DNA of 64,000 bases from positions 558,001-622,000 of the forward strand of contig CAWHVG010000002.1 in NCBI GenBank assembly GCA_963832725.1. The letters are read 5' to 3'. This document shows positions 1 through 8,173 of this stretch, piece after piece. How positions within the stretch are numbered: position 1 is the first letter of the stretch; each line of letters starts with the position of its first letter. This stretch comes from JAEZBP01 sp963832725. Its GTDB lineage: Bacteria; Myxococcota_A; Polyangia; Polyangiales; Sandaracinaceae. Below the pieces are notes generated by a model, which did no database searches, was not told where the DNA came from, and was given only the letters and a program-made list of their open reading frames with translations. A program made the position numbers and the translations under genes.

Positions 1-1215
1 GTGCCCGCCGAGGTGCGAGACGTCGACGCATTCGATGCGGCGAGGCAGGACGGGCAGGCGGAGCTTCTTCTGGAGCTGGCCGAGGCGCTCTTCGAGGTCT
101 TCGCGCGCTCGCGCTTTCTCGCGGTAGGCGTGGGCGGCGTTCTCGGCCGCCATCTCCAAGAGGCGCTTCTTCGGGCCGCGCTGGGGGACGACGACGCGGA
201 TCTTCTGGCCGCGCTCGTCGCTGAGCCACTCCTCGAGGCCGGCCGAGGCTTCGACTTCGACCGGGAGGAGGATCTCGTCCGGAATCGGAGTGCCGCCGCC
301 GTAGTAGGCGCTGACGAAGCTGGACACGAGCTCGTCGTCCGGGAGGGTGACGGCTTTGAGCTCGAAGGTGCGCACTTGGTTGAGGCGGCCGCCACGCACT
401 TTGAGGATGGCAATCTCGGCCTGGTCGCCCGCGCGGTGGACGCCGAGGACGTCCTGGTCGACGTCCTTGACGGTGGCGATGCGCTGCTGGGTGCGGACGC
501 GCTCGACCGAGCGGAGCTGGTCGCGGTAGGTGGCGGCCTGCTCGTAGTCGAGGCGCGCAGAGGCGTCGCGCATCTTGGTCTCGAGATCGGTCACGAGCTC
601 GTCGTGGCGGCCTTCGAGGAAGAGGCCGACGAGGTCGACCTGCGCGCGGTAGGCCTCGCGGTCGACTTCGTAGACGCAGGGCGCCGGGCAGCGCTTGATC
701 TGGTACTGGAGGCAGGGGCGGACGCGCGCTCGGAACTCGCTCTCTTTGCAGGTCCGCAGCTTGAAGAAGCGGTTGATCTGCCGGAGCGTCTGCCGGGCGC
801 TGGTCGCGGAGTCGTAGGGGCCGTAGTAGCGGGCGCCGTCCGGCTTGGGCCTTCGGACGACGGTCAGGCGCGGCCAGCGGTCGCTCGGGTCGATGCGGAT
901 CGACAGGAAGTCTTTGTCGTCGCGGAGCTTGACGTTGTAGCGGGGCTGGTGCTGCTTGATGAGCTCGTTCTCGAGCAGCGCCGCCTCCTTCTCGTTGCCG
1001 ACGACGAAGGTCTCGAGGTCGCCGAGCTCGCGCGAGAGGTAGGCGACGAACGCGCGCTGGTCGCTGGAGCCGGGCTGGAAGTAGCTCCGGACGCGGCTCC
1101 GGAGGCTGCGCGCTTTGCCGACGTAGAGGACCGCCCCGGCTCGGTCCTTGAAGATGTAGACGCCGGGCGCGGTCGGCAGCGTGTCGAGCTTGTGCTGGAC
1201 GGTATCGGGGAGCAC
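1..1215 (-). CDS. uvrC: UvrC, excinuclease ABC subunit C (5' part; gene runs off the left edge)
   Basis: UvrC makes the dual incisions around DNA lesions in UvrABC nucleotide excision repair. Reading the minus strand from a GTG at 1215 gives 405 codons, open to the window edge. The N-terminus carries a GIY-YIG nuclease domain (PGVYIFKD, then LYVGKARSLRSRV). A Cys-containing segment follows (CLQYQIKRCPAPC, about residues 160-175), then a UVR helix pair (DASARLDYEQAATYRDQL). The last visible residues, PRRIECVDVSHLGG, open the C-terminal RNase H-like nuclease domain, so about one third of a usual 600-residue UvrC is missing outside the window. The start was chosen because it sits directly before the conserved domain; no strong ribosome site is visible. 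The gene is divergent from the efflux operon at 1422. Confidence 0.93.
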   Translation of the reverse strand, partial: MLPDTVQHKLDTLPTAPGVYIFKDRAGAVLYVGKARSLRSRVRSYFQPGSSDQRAFVAYLSRELGDLETFVVGNEKEAALLENELIKQHQPRYNVKLRDDKDFLSIRIDPSDRWPRLTVVRRPKPDGARYYGPYDSATSARQTLRQINRFFKLRTCKESEFRARVRPCLQYQIKRCPAPCVYEVDREAYRAQVDLVGLFLEGRHDELVTDLETKMRDASARLDYEQAATYRDQLRSVERVRTQQRIATVKDVDQDVLGVHRAGDQAEIAILKVRGGRLNQVRTFELKAVTLPDDELVSSFVSAYYGGGTPIPDEILLPVEVEASAGLEEWLSDERGQKIRVVVPQRGPKKRLLEMAAENAAHAYREKARAREDLEERLGQLQKKLRLPVLPRRIECVDVSHLGGH

Positions 1216-1421
1216 GGCCGAACTGTAGGGCCCGCGCCTCCCGGGGGCATGCGGTCTTGGCGGCGCGTTCGGCAAGCCCCCGCCGGCGCGGCGTGACGGG
1301 GGTCTCACAGAGTGGTTGCAAAAGACCGCACGTCACTACACGAGTTGTCTCAGGAGCGCCGTCTCGGGCGCGCTTTGTCCCCGCGGTGGTCGTGGGGATG
1401 CGCTAGGGTCGGCTCGCTCCG

Positions 1422-2525
1422 ATGAGAGTGATCGCGCTCGTCCTCTTCGTCTGCGCCGCCGGCTGTTCCGAGCAGACGGGTGGCAACACCGCGCAGGCGT
1501 CGGAGCGCATCCCGGAGCTGGAACGCGAGGGCGATCGGATCGTGGTGCCGGAGGGCTCGCCGATCCGGTCGCGACTGCGGGTGGAGGCGATCGAGGCGCG
1601 CGGGGTGCGGCGGGCGACATCCGCGCCGGCGCGGGTGGAGGTGGATCCTTCGCTGGTCGCCCGCATCACGCCGCCGGTGCCGGGGCGGGTGGTCCGGCTG
1701 CTGGTCCACTTCGGCGACAGCGTCCGCGAGAACCAACCGCTGCTCACCTACGACTCGCCCGACATCGTCGATGTGCAGACGGCGCTGCTCGAGGCGCGGG
1801 TTCGGCTGGCGCAGGCGAATCGGGAGCTGGCTCGGCAGGGGGACTTGGCGCAACAGGGGATCGCGTCGCGCGCCGATCTGGAGCACGCGGAGACGGAGCG
1901 GGCGGTCGCGCAGTCGGAGCTCGAGCAGTGGGAGAGCCGGCTCAGGCTGCTCGGGATGAACAACCGGCGCGTCGGGCAGGCGCTGACGCTGCGCTCGCCG
2001 ATCGCGGGGCGGGTGATCGAGCTGGCGGTGTCGCCGGGCGAGTTCCGGAGCGACCTGGCGCAGCCGATGATGACCGTCGCCGATCTCTCGCAGGTGTGGC
2101 TGACAGCCGATCTGCAGGAGCGGGACATCGGCCGGGTGCGCGTGGGGATGGACGTGGACGCGGAGCTGGCGGCGTACCCCGGCGAGACGTTGCACGGGCA
2201 GGTTCAGTTCGTCGGGGACTTGCTCGACCCGGAGCGGCGCACGCTGCCGGTGCGGGTGGTCTTCGACAACGCCGACGGGCGCCTCCGCCCCAACATGTTC
2301 GGGCGGGTGACGTTCGCGGAGACGGCGCATCTCGAGATCGTGGTGCCGGCGGCGGCGGTGCTCCTCTTGGGCGACGCGAACTACGTCTTCGTCGAGCAGG
2401 CGCCCTTCGTGTTCGAGCGCCGGCGGGTGGTCCCGGGCGATCCCTCGGGCAACGAGATCACGCTCACCGAGGGCGTGCGCGTCGGTGAGCGGATCGTGGT
2501 CGCGAACGCGATCTTGCTTCAATGA
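1422..2525 (+). CDS. RND efflux periplasmic adaptor (membrane fusion protein, CusB/CzcB type)
   Basis: This 367-residue adaptor should bridge the inner-membrane pump and the outer-membrane channel encoded just downstream. The N-terminus is a short hydrophobic signal ending at a possible lipobox Cys (AAGC, Cys15; weak because Ala is at -3), so it may be a lipoprotein. Two lipoyl half-motifs flank an alpha-hairpin: PVPGRVVRLLVHFGDSV near residue 86 and SPIAGRVIELAVSPGEF from residue 191, with a Glu/Arg-rich helical stretch between them. A beta-barrel region and a membrane-proximal segment (VVPAAAVLLLGDANYVFV) follow. The stop overlaps the start of the pump gene in ATGA, which indicates translational coupling. 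Substrate is inferred from the pump. Confidence 0.92.
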   Translation: MRVIALVLFVCAAGCSEQTGGNTAQASERIPELEREGDRIVVPEGSPIRSRLRVEAIEARGVRRATSAPARVEVDPSLVARITPPVPGRVVRLLVHFGDSVRENQPLLTYDSPDIVDVQTALLEARVRLAQANRELARQGDLAQQGIASRADLEHAETERAVAQSELEQWESRLRLLGMNNRRVGQALTLRSPIAGRVIELAVSPGEFRSDLAQPMMTVADLSQVWLTADLQERDIGRVRVGMDVDAELAAYPGETLHGQVQFVGDLLDPERRTLPVRVVFDNADGRLRPNMFGRVTFAETAHLEIVVPAAAVLLLGDANYVFVEQAPFVFERRRVVPGDPSGNEITLTEGVRVGERIVVANAILLQ

Positions 2526-5500
2526 TCGAACGCCTCGTCGGGACGGCGATCGCGCGCCGCTGGCTGGTGCTCGGCCTGGCGGTCGTGCTGGTCATCGTCG
2601 GCTGGATGTCCTGGCGGCAGCTCTCGATCGAGGCCTACCCGGACATCGCCGACACCAGCGCTCAGGTGATCACCCAGTGGCCCGGGCACGCGGCGGAGGA
2701 GATCGAGCAGCAGGTGACGGTCCCGCTCGAGCGGGCGCTCAACGGCACGCCGGGGCTCGAGATCATGCGCTCGCGGAGCACGTTCGGGCTCTCGATCGTC
2801 ACGCTGGTCTTTCAGGACGGGAACACCGACTACTTCGCGCGGGCCCGGGTGAACGAGCGGGTCGGCGAGGTGGCGCTGCCGCCCGGGGTGACGGTGGGGC
2901 TCGATCCGCTGACGTCGCCGGTCGGCGAGGTGTTCCGGTACACGCTGGTCAGCGAGACGCGCACGCAACGCGAGCTGCGCGAGCTGCAGCGGTGGATCGT
3001 GATTCCCGCGCTGCGCAGCGTGCCGGGCGTGGCCGACGTGGCGAACTTCGGCGGGGAGACGCTCCAGTACGAGGTGGTGCTCGACCCGGCGCGGCTCGTT
3101 CAGTACGACCTCGAGCTCGACGACGTCATCGCCGCCGTCCGCGACAACAACGCCAACGCGGGAGGGTCCATCCTGGTGCGCGGCGATCAGGGGTTCGTGG
3201 TCCGCGGCATCGGGCTGGTGCAGAGCCTGGAGGACCTCGGCAACATCGTGGTGGCGTCCAACGCGGGCTCGCCCGTGTTCGTGCGGACGCTCGGCGACGT
3301 GCGCTTCGGCGCGCTGCCGCGGAACGGGATCCTGGGCCGCGACGACACCTCCGACGGAGTGAGCGGGATCGTGCTGCTCTTGCGCGGCGAGAACCCGTCC
3401 GTGGCGCTCGACGCGATCCACGAGCGGGTGCACGAGCTCGAGCACGGCGAGCTTCCGCCCGACGTACACGTCGACGCCTATCTCGATCGCACGTCGCTGG
3501 TCGACACCACGCTGCACACGGTCTCGCGCACGATGCTGGAGGGCATCGGGCTGGTCTGCCTGGTGCTCATCCTCTTCCTCGGCAGCCCGCGGAGCGCGTT
3601 CATCGTCGCGCTGACCATCCCGCTCTCGCTGCTCTTCGCGTTCATCCTGATGAACTTCACGGATGTGCCCGCGAACCTGCTCTCGCTGGGCGCGATCGAC
3701 TTCGGGATCATCGTCGACGGCGGCATCGTGATCATGGAGTCGCTGCTGAGGTGGCGAGAGGAGAACCCCGAGAAGGAGATGAGCGACGGGCACGCGACGA
3801 TGGCGGCGTCGTCGGTCGCGCGGCCGGTCTTCTTCGCGAAGATCATCGTCATCACGGCCTATCTGCCGCTCTTCGCGTTCCAGCGGGTGGAGAAGCGGCT
3901 CTTCTCGCCGATGGCGTGGACCATCGGTTTCGCGTTGCTCGGCGCGCTGATCCTCGGGCTCTTGCTCATCCCGGGGCTCTCGCTCTCCGCGCTGCGCAAG
4001 CCGCGCCATCCCTGGCAGAACCCGGTGCTCGGGTGGTTGGAGTCGCGCTATCGGGGCGCGATCGAGCGCGTCATCGCGCGTCCGGCGGTCGCGATCGTGC
4101 CCGGTGTCATCGCGGCGGTGGTGGCCATCGTGCTCGGTATCACCATCGGCAAGGGGTTCTTGCCGGAGCTGGACGAGGGCTCGCTCTGGTTGCAGGTGCA
4201 GCTCCCGCCGGGGCTGTCCTTGGCGCGGGCGAGCGAGATCGCCGACGAGATCCGGACGGCGGTGCGGCAGGAGCCGCAGGTGCGGACCATCGTCACGCAG
4301 CTCGGCCGGAACGACGAGGGGACCGATCCGTGGACGCCCTCGCACATCGAGAGCTCGATCCAGATTCATCCCTACGACACGTGGCCGGCGGGGATGACGA
4401 AGCACGATCTGATCGACCGGCTCTCGGCGCGGCTGGAGCGCATTCCCGGCATCACGTTCGGGTTCTCGCAGCCGATCATCGACGGCGTGAACGACAAGAT
4501 ATCGGGCGCGCACAGCGATCTGGTGGTGAAGATCTTCGGACAGGATCTGGACGAGGCGCGGCGGCTGGCGAACGGGATCGTGGACGTGTTGCACGACGTG
4601 CCGGGCGCGGTGGACGTGGCGATCGATCAGGACCCGCCGCTGCCTCAGCTCCAGGTGTCGATCGACCGTGAGCGCGCCGCCCGTTACGGCATCAACGTCC
4701 AGAACGTGGCGCAATTGATCGAGGTCGCGATCGGCGGGGCATCGGTGTCCGAGATCTTCCAAGGCGAGCGCCGCTACGACGTGGCCGTGCGCTTCCCGGA
4801 GTCGCTCCGCAACTCGCCGGAGGCGATCGGCAACCTCACGCTCGGGACGCCGGACGGCGCGCGGGTGCCGCTGAGCCAGGTGGCGCGTCTCGATCTGCGC
4901 TCGGGCGAGAGCATGATCACGCGGGAGCGCGGGAAGCGGCATCTGACGGTGCGCTTGAACCTCCGCGATCGCGATCTGTCGACGTTCCTGGAAGAGGCGC
5001 AGCGCCGGATCCACGACGACGTGCCGATGTCGGACGCGTTCTCGGTGACGTGGGGAGGTCAGTTCGAGAACCAGCAGCGCGCGACCCGCCGACTGGCGCT
5101 GGTGCTGCCGTTCGCGCTGATGCTGATCGGCGTGCTTCTCTACAGCGCGTTCGGGCGATTCCGTCACGTGTTGGTGGTGCTGGTCAACGTGCCGCTGGCG
5201 ATGGTCGGCGGGATGGTGGCGCTCTACGCGCGCGACATGACGCTCAACGTCTCGTCGGCGGTCGGGTTCATCACGCTCTTCGGCGTGGCCGTGCAGAACG
5301 GCGTCATCCTGGTGTCCGGGTTCGAGGTGCTGCGGAGCCAGGGGATCCCGCTCGAGAAGGCGGTCCGCGCCGGCGCCGAGACGCGCTTTCGGGCCGTGCT
5401 GCTGACGGCGACGGTGGCCGGGCTCGGCATGCTGCCGGCGGCGCTCGCGCACGGCATCGGCTCGGACGTGCAGAGGCCGCTGGCGACGGTGGTGGTCGGC

Positions 5501-5656
5501 GGGCTCTCGAGCGCCACGCTGCTCACGCTCTTCGTGCTGCCGGCGCTCTATCTCGCGTCCGAGCGATGGGTGGAGCGCCGCGCCGCGCGCCGCTCGCAGC
5601 CCGCCGAGGACCCTCGTTCGTCTTCGCCGCCCGCGGCTTCCGGAGGTTCGTCGTGA
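2522..5656 (+). CDS. Heavy-metal efflux RND pump, CzcA/CusA family
   Basis: This 1044-residue proton-driven inner-membrane pump has the usual length for the HME-RND family and the two-fold arrangement of six transmembrane helices per half with large periplasmic loops. The TM4 signature GAIDFGIIVDGGIVIMES is present. Its acidic residues D393, D399 and E406 have the same spacing as the Asp/Asp/Glu triad of CzcA (family knowledge), whereas the Cu/Ag pump CusA lacks this pattern. A divalent-cation substrate (Zn, Co, Cd or Ni) is therefore more likely than Cu(I), but this is inference. Overlaps of 4 nt with the adaptor upstream and the outer-membrane factor downstream indicate one tight operon. 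Confidence 0.95.
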   Translation: MIERLVGTAIARRWLVLGLAVVLVIVGWMSWRQLSIEAYPDIADTSAQVITQWPGHAAEEIEQQVTVPLERALNGTPGLEIMRSRSTFGLSIVTLVFQDGNTDYFARARVNERVGEVALPPGVTVGLDPLTSPVGEVFRYTLVSETRTQRELRELQRWIVIPALRSVPGVADVANFGGETLQYEVVLDPARLVQYDLELDDVIAAVRDNNANAGGSILVRGDQGFVVRGIGLVQSLEDLGNIVVASNAGSPVFVRTLGDVRFGALPRNGILGRDDTSDGVSGIVLLLRGENPSVALDAIHERVHELEHGELPPDVHVDAYLDRTSLVDTTLHTVSRTMLEGIGLVCLVLILFLGSPRSAFIVALTIPLSLLFAFILMNFTDVPANLLSLGAIDFGIIVDGGIVIMESLLRWREENPEKEMSDGHATMAASSVARPVFFAKIIVITAYLPLFAFQRVEKRLFSPMAWTIGFALLGALILGLLLIPGLSLSALRKPRHPWQNPVLGWLESRYRGAIERVIARPAVAIVPGVIAAVVAIVLGITIGKGFLPELDEGSLWLQVQLPPGLSLARASEIADEIRTAVRQEPQVRTIVTQLGRNDEGTDPWTPSHIESSIQIHPYDTWPAGMTKHDLIDRLSARLERIPGITFGFSQPIIDGVNDKISGAHSDLVVKIFGQDLDEARRLANGIVDVLHDVPGAVDVAIDQDPPLPQLQVSIDRERAARYGINVQNVAQLIEVAIGGASVSEIFQGERRYDVAVRFPESLRNSPEAIGNLTLGTPDGARVPLSQVARLDLRSGESMITRERGKRHLTVRLNLRDRDLSTFLEEAQRRIHDDVPMSDAFSVTWGGQFENQQRATRRLALVLPFALMLIGVLLYSAFGRFRHVLVVLVNVPLAMVGGMVALYARDMTLNVSSAVGFITLFGVAVQNGVILVSGFEVLRSQGIPLEKAVRAGAETRFRAVLLTATVAGLGMLPAALAHGIGSDVQRPLATVVVGGLSSATLLTLFVLPALYLASERWVERRAARRSQPAEDPRSSSPPAASGGSS

Positions 5657-6990
5657 GCCAGCGCTTCCCGGTTTGGTCGTTGATCCTCGTTCTGCTCGCG
5701 CCCGCTCCCGCCCTCGCGCAGAGCGCCGCTCCGACGATGTCGTTCTCGCAGTACCTGGCTCGGGTGCTGCGACGGAATCGGGACCTCGAGGCGGCGCGCA
5801 TCGACGTGGACGCGGCCGAGGCTCGGGTTCAGATCGCGGCGCAGCTGCCGGACCCGCGGATCTGGGGCGGGCTCGGCGGCTACGACGTCTCGCATGCGAC
5901 CCGCACGCAGCGACGGAGCGCGACCGACCCGCTCTGTCCCAGCTGTCTGCTCCAGCTCCCGACGACGACGGTCGTGCAGCTCGACGTCCCCGTCGAGCTC
6001 GGCGATCAGCAAGGGAGGCGCATGGATCTGGCGCGGGTCGGTACGCGGCGCGCAGACGCGGTCGTCGAGGACACCGAGCGCCGCGTCCGCGGGCAGGCGG
6101 CCCACGCGTGGATCGACGCGCTGACCGCTCTCTTGGCGCGCGAGCGGCTGCGACGCACGCTGGCCAATCTCGAACAGCTGGTACGGACCAACGAGGCGCG
6201 AGTGCGCTCGGGTGCCATCGGGGAGATCGAGCTCGTCCAGTCGCGGGTGGAAGCGCAGATGTTCCACGCGCAGGTGCTCACGGCGGAGGGGCAGGCGCGG
6301 GCGGCGGTGATCGGGCTCTTCGCGGTCCTCGGGCGCGGGGACATGGTGGAGCCGGACTTCCAGCCGGAGGGCGATCTGGCGCTCGAGCCGCGGCACTTCG
6401 ACCTGCGCGATCTGATCGCGCAGGCCATCGAGCGCCGGCCGGATCTACACGACACGCGCCTGGCGATCGACGCCGGCCGCGCGGAGCAGGCGCTCGCCGA
6501 CGCCCGAGAGTGGGGCGAGGTCACGTTCAGTCTGAACTGGGTTTACAGCGCACCGGGTCTGGACACTCAATTCAATCAGACCGCCTACAACACGCTTGGG
6601 TTCTTCGTCGGCTTCCCCATCCCCTTCCACTTGATGTGGTCGGGCCGGAGCGCCGAGGCGGCCGCGCATCGAGAGGCCGCCGAGGCGCGCTACGACCAGG
6701 CGGTGAACCGGGTCGAGGTCGAGCTCCGGCAGGCGCTGGCGCGTTACGAGGCGGCGGCCCAGGCCAGGGCGCTCTTCGCGCGCTCCGTGATCGCCGACGC
6801 GGAGCGGGTGCTGGCGGCGACACGCTTCGAGTACGAGCGCGGTGGCGCGAGCCTGGTCGAGGTGCTGGTGGCGCAGCGGACGGCCAACGCGGTCTACAAC
6901 GAGTACTACACCGTGCTCTCGACCCACGCGCACGCGCTGGTCGATGTGGAGACGGCCGCTGGGATCTGGGACGTGGTCTTCGCACCCTGA
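5653..6990 (+). CDS. TolC/CzcC-family outer membrane factor
   Basis: The start is a GTG at 5653 that overlaps the stop of the pump gene (GTGA). It gives 445 residues with a clean signal peptide (ILVLLAPAPALAQ). The mature protein has the TolC-like repeat of long helices and beta-strands: FSQYLARVLRRNRDLEAARI near the N-terminus and a matching second repeat (LRDLIAQAIERRPDLHDTRL) in the middle. The C-terminal helix motif YERGGASLVEVLVAQRT is typical of outer membrane efflux proteins. It should form the exit duct of the metal RND system encoded by the two preceding genes. Confidence 0.93.
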   Translation: MSQRFPVWSLILVLLAPAPALAQSAAPTMSFSQYLARVLRRNRDLEAARIDVDAAEARVQIAAQLPDPRIWGGLGGYDVSHATRTQRRSATDPLCPSCLLQLPTTTVVQLDVPVELGDQQGRRMDLARVGTRRADAVVEDTERRVRGQAAHAWIDALTALLARERLRRTLANLEQLVRTNEARVRSGAIGEIELVQSRVEAQMFHAQVLTAEGQARAAVIGLFAVLGRGDMVEPDFQPEGDLALEPRHFDLRDLIAQAIERRPDLHDTRLAIDAGRAEQALADAREWGEVTFSLNWVYSAPGLDTQFNQTAYNTLGFFVGFPIPFHLMWSGRSAEAAAHREAAEARYDQAVNRVEVELRQALARYEAAAQARALFARSVIADAERVLAATRFEYERGGASLVEVLVAQRTANAVYNEYYTVLSTHAHALVDVETAAGIWDVVFAP

Positions 6991-7066
6991 GCTCGCCCGT
7001 CGCGTCGCGTGTGGGAAGGCCGGGCCGTCGAACGCGGCTCGGGATCGCGAGTGTACGCGGCCCAGC

Positions 7067-7663
7067 TCAGTCCACTCGCAGGGTCTGGGTGTCGGTGACG
7101 AGCACGTTCACCCGTTCGTCGCCCGGGCGCTCGGGCACCTCGGCGACTTGCTCGAACTCGAAGACGACTCCGACGCGCCGCGCGCCCGTGAGCCGGGGTA
7201 GCAGCCGGTCGTAGAAGCCCTTCCCGTAGCCGATCCGGTGCCCGCGCGCGTCGGCGGCCAGGGCCGGGACCAGGACGAAATCGACCTCGGACGCGTCGAC
7301 GGGCGGCGCGCCGGAGGGCGGCTGGAGGAACATCATCCCGCTCTCTTCCAGCTCGTCCTGCGTGCGCCACTCGACCAGAGCGAGGTCGTCGAAGGTCTCG
7401 TTCATGCGCGGCGCGGCGACGCGTTTGCCGGCGGCCCGCGCCAGGGCGACCAGCTCCTGCGTCTGCACCTCGGTGCGCATGGAGATGAAGAGCAAGACCG
7501 TCTTCGCGCGCTGCCACTCGGGCAGCTCGGCGACGCGGCGGCAGATGGCCTCCGAGCGGGCGACGCGGGCCGCATGGGGCATCGCGCGACGCACGCTGCG
7601 GCGGCGTGCGCGGATCTCGTCCTTCATGCCGGCGCGCAGCGCGTCTTCAGCCGGATCCTGCAT
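7067..7663 (-). CDS. ygfA: 5-formyltetrahydrofolate cyclo-ligase
   Basis: This enzyme converts 5-formyl-THF to 5,10-methenyl-THF with ATP, returning stored folate to one-carbon metabolism. The family hallmark is near the C-terminus: DFVLVPALAADARGHRIGYG followed by KGFYDRLL. The N-terminal basic stretch (KDEIRARRRSVRRAM) is also typical. Three in-frame ATGs are possible (7699, 7663, 7627). None has a clear ribosome site, and the one at 7627 (MKDEIRARR) fits family N-termini best. It lies directly downstream of zapA on the same strand, an arrangement seen in many Proteobacteria. Confidence 0.88.
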   Translation of the reverse strand: MQDPAEDALRAGMKDEIRARRRSVRRAMPHAARVARSEAICRRVAELPEWQRAKTVLLFISMRTEVQTQELVALARAAGKRVAAPRMNETFDDLALVEWRTQDELEESGMMFLQPPSGAPPVDASEVDFVLVPALAADARGHRIGYGKGFYDRLLPRLTGARRVGVVFEFEQVAEVPERPGDERVNVLVTDTQTLRVD

Positions 7664-7730
7664 GCACGCACTGTGTCGCTGCCGGGGCGCGACGTCCACG
7701 TTCCGGCATGCGACGAGCGTCGACCGGCGC

Positions 7731-8057
7731 TCAGGCGCCGAGGCGCTCGTCGATGCGGGCGATGGCCTGCTGCACGGCGCTGCGGGTCGTGTCCTCGACC
7801 TCGCGCCGGCGACGCTCCGAGGTCAGCAGATCGTCCGCCAGTCCGAGCGCCACCACGGCCAAGAGCTGGGCCGGCGTCGCCGACCGCTGTGCCTTCGGGC
7901 CGAGGGCGTCGATCCGCTCGTTGATCATCTCTGCCAGCCGCGCGAGGTGCTCCTCGTCGGCGTCCGACGTCATGCGGTACTTTGCGCCCGCGATCTCGAG
8001 CGTGACCGTTCGTTTCTCCGCCACCGCGTCCTCGCTTGCGCTTCGATCCGCCGGCAC
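7731..8057 (-). CDS. zapA: Cell division protein ZapA
   Basis: This 108-residue protein matches the ZapA family in length and layout. A small N-terminal alpha/beta domain (VTLEIAGAKYRMTSDADEEHL, split over residues 18-40) is followed by a helical dimer/tetramer region (LLAVVALGLADDLL) and a coiled-coil tail rich in Arg and Glu. ZapA cross-links FtsZ protofilaments at the division ring. The gene is divergent from the TPR gene at 8174 and precedes ygfA by about 70-100 nt depending on the ygfA start. That gap is too short for a 6S RNA gene, which often lies between these two genes in gammaproteobacteria. Confidence 0.9.
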   Translation of the reverse strand: MPADRSASEDAVAEKRTVTLEIAGAKYRMTSDADEEHLARLAEMINERIDALGPKAQRSATPAQLLAVVALGLADDLLTSERRRREVEDTTRSAVQQAIARIDERLGA

Positions 8058-8173
8058 TGTACGAACGCTGATCCTCAGACGTCAAGCGGCTCGGCGTGAT
8101 ACGCTGCGGCATCTCTTCTTGGCGTGTCCGCGCGCCCTGCGCCGCGCGGCTTTCGATGGGACGATCTCACTAG

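Noticed and set aside
2519..5452. A 977-residue open frame on the minus strand opposite the CzcA gene
   Set aside because: It is very rich in His, Arg, Asp and Pro and has no domain; the plus strand encodes a complete RND pump with conserved motifs.
7628..7730. Possible 6S RNA between zapA and ygfA
   Set aside because: The gap is at most about 100 nt, too short for a 6S RNA of about 180 nt, and no long hairpin is visible.
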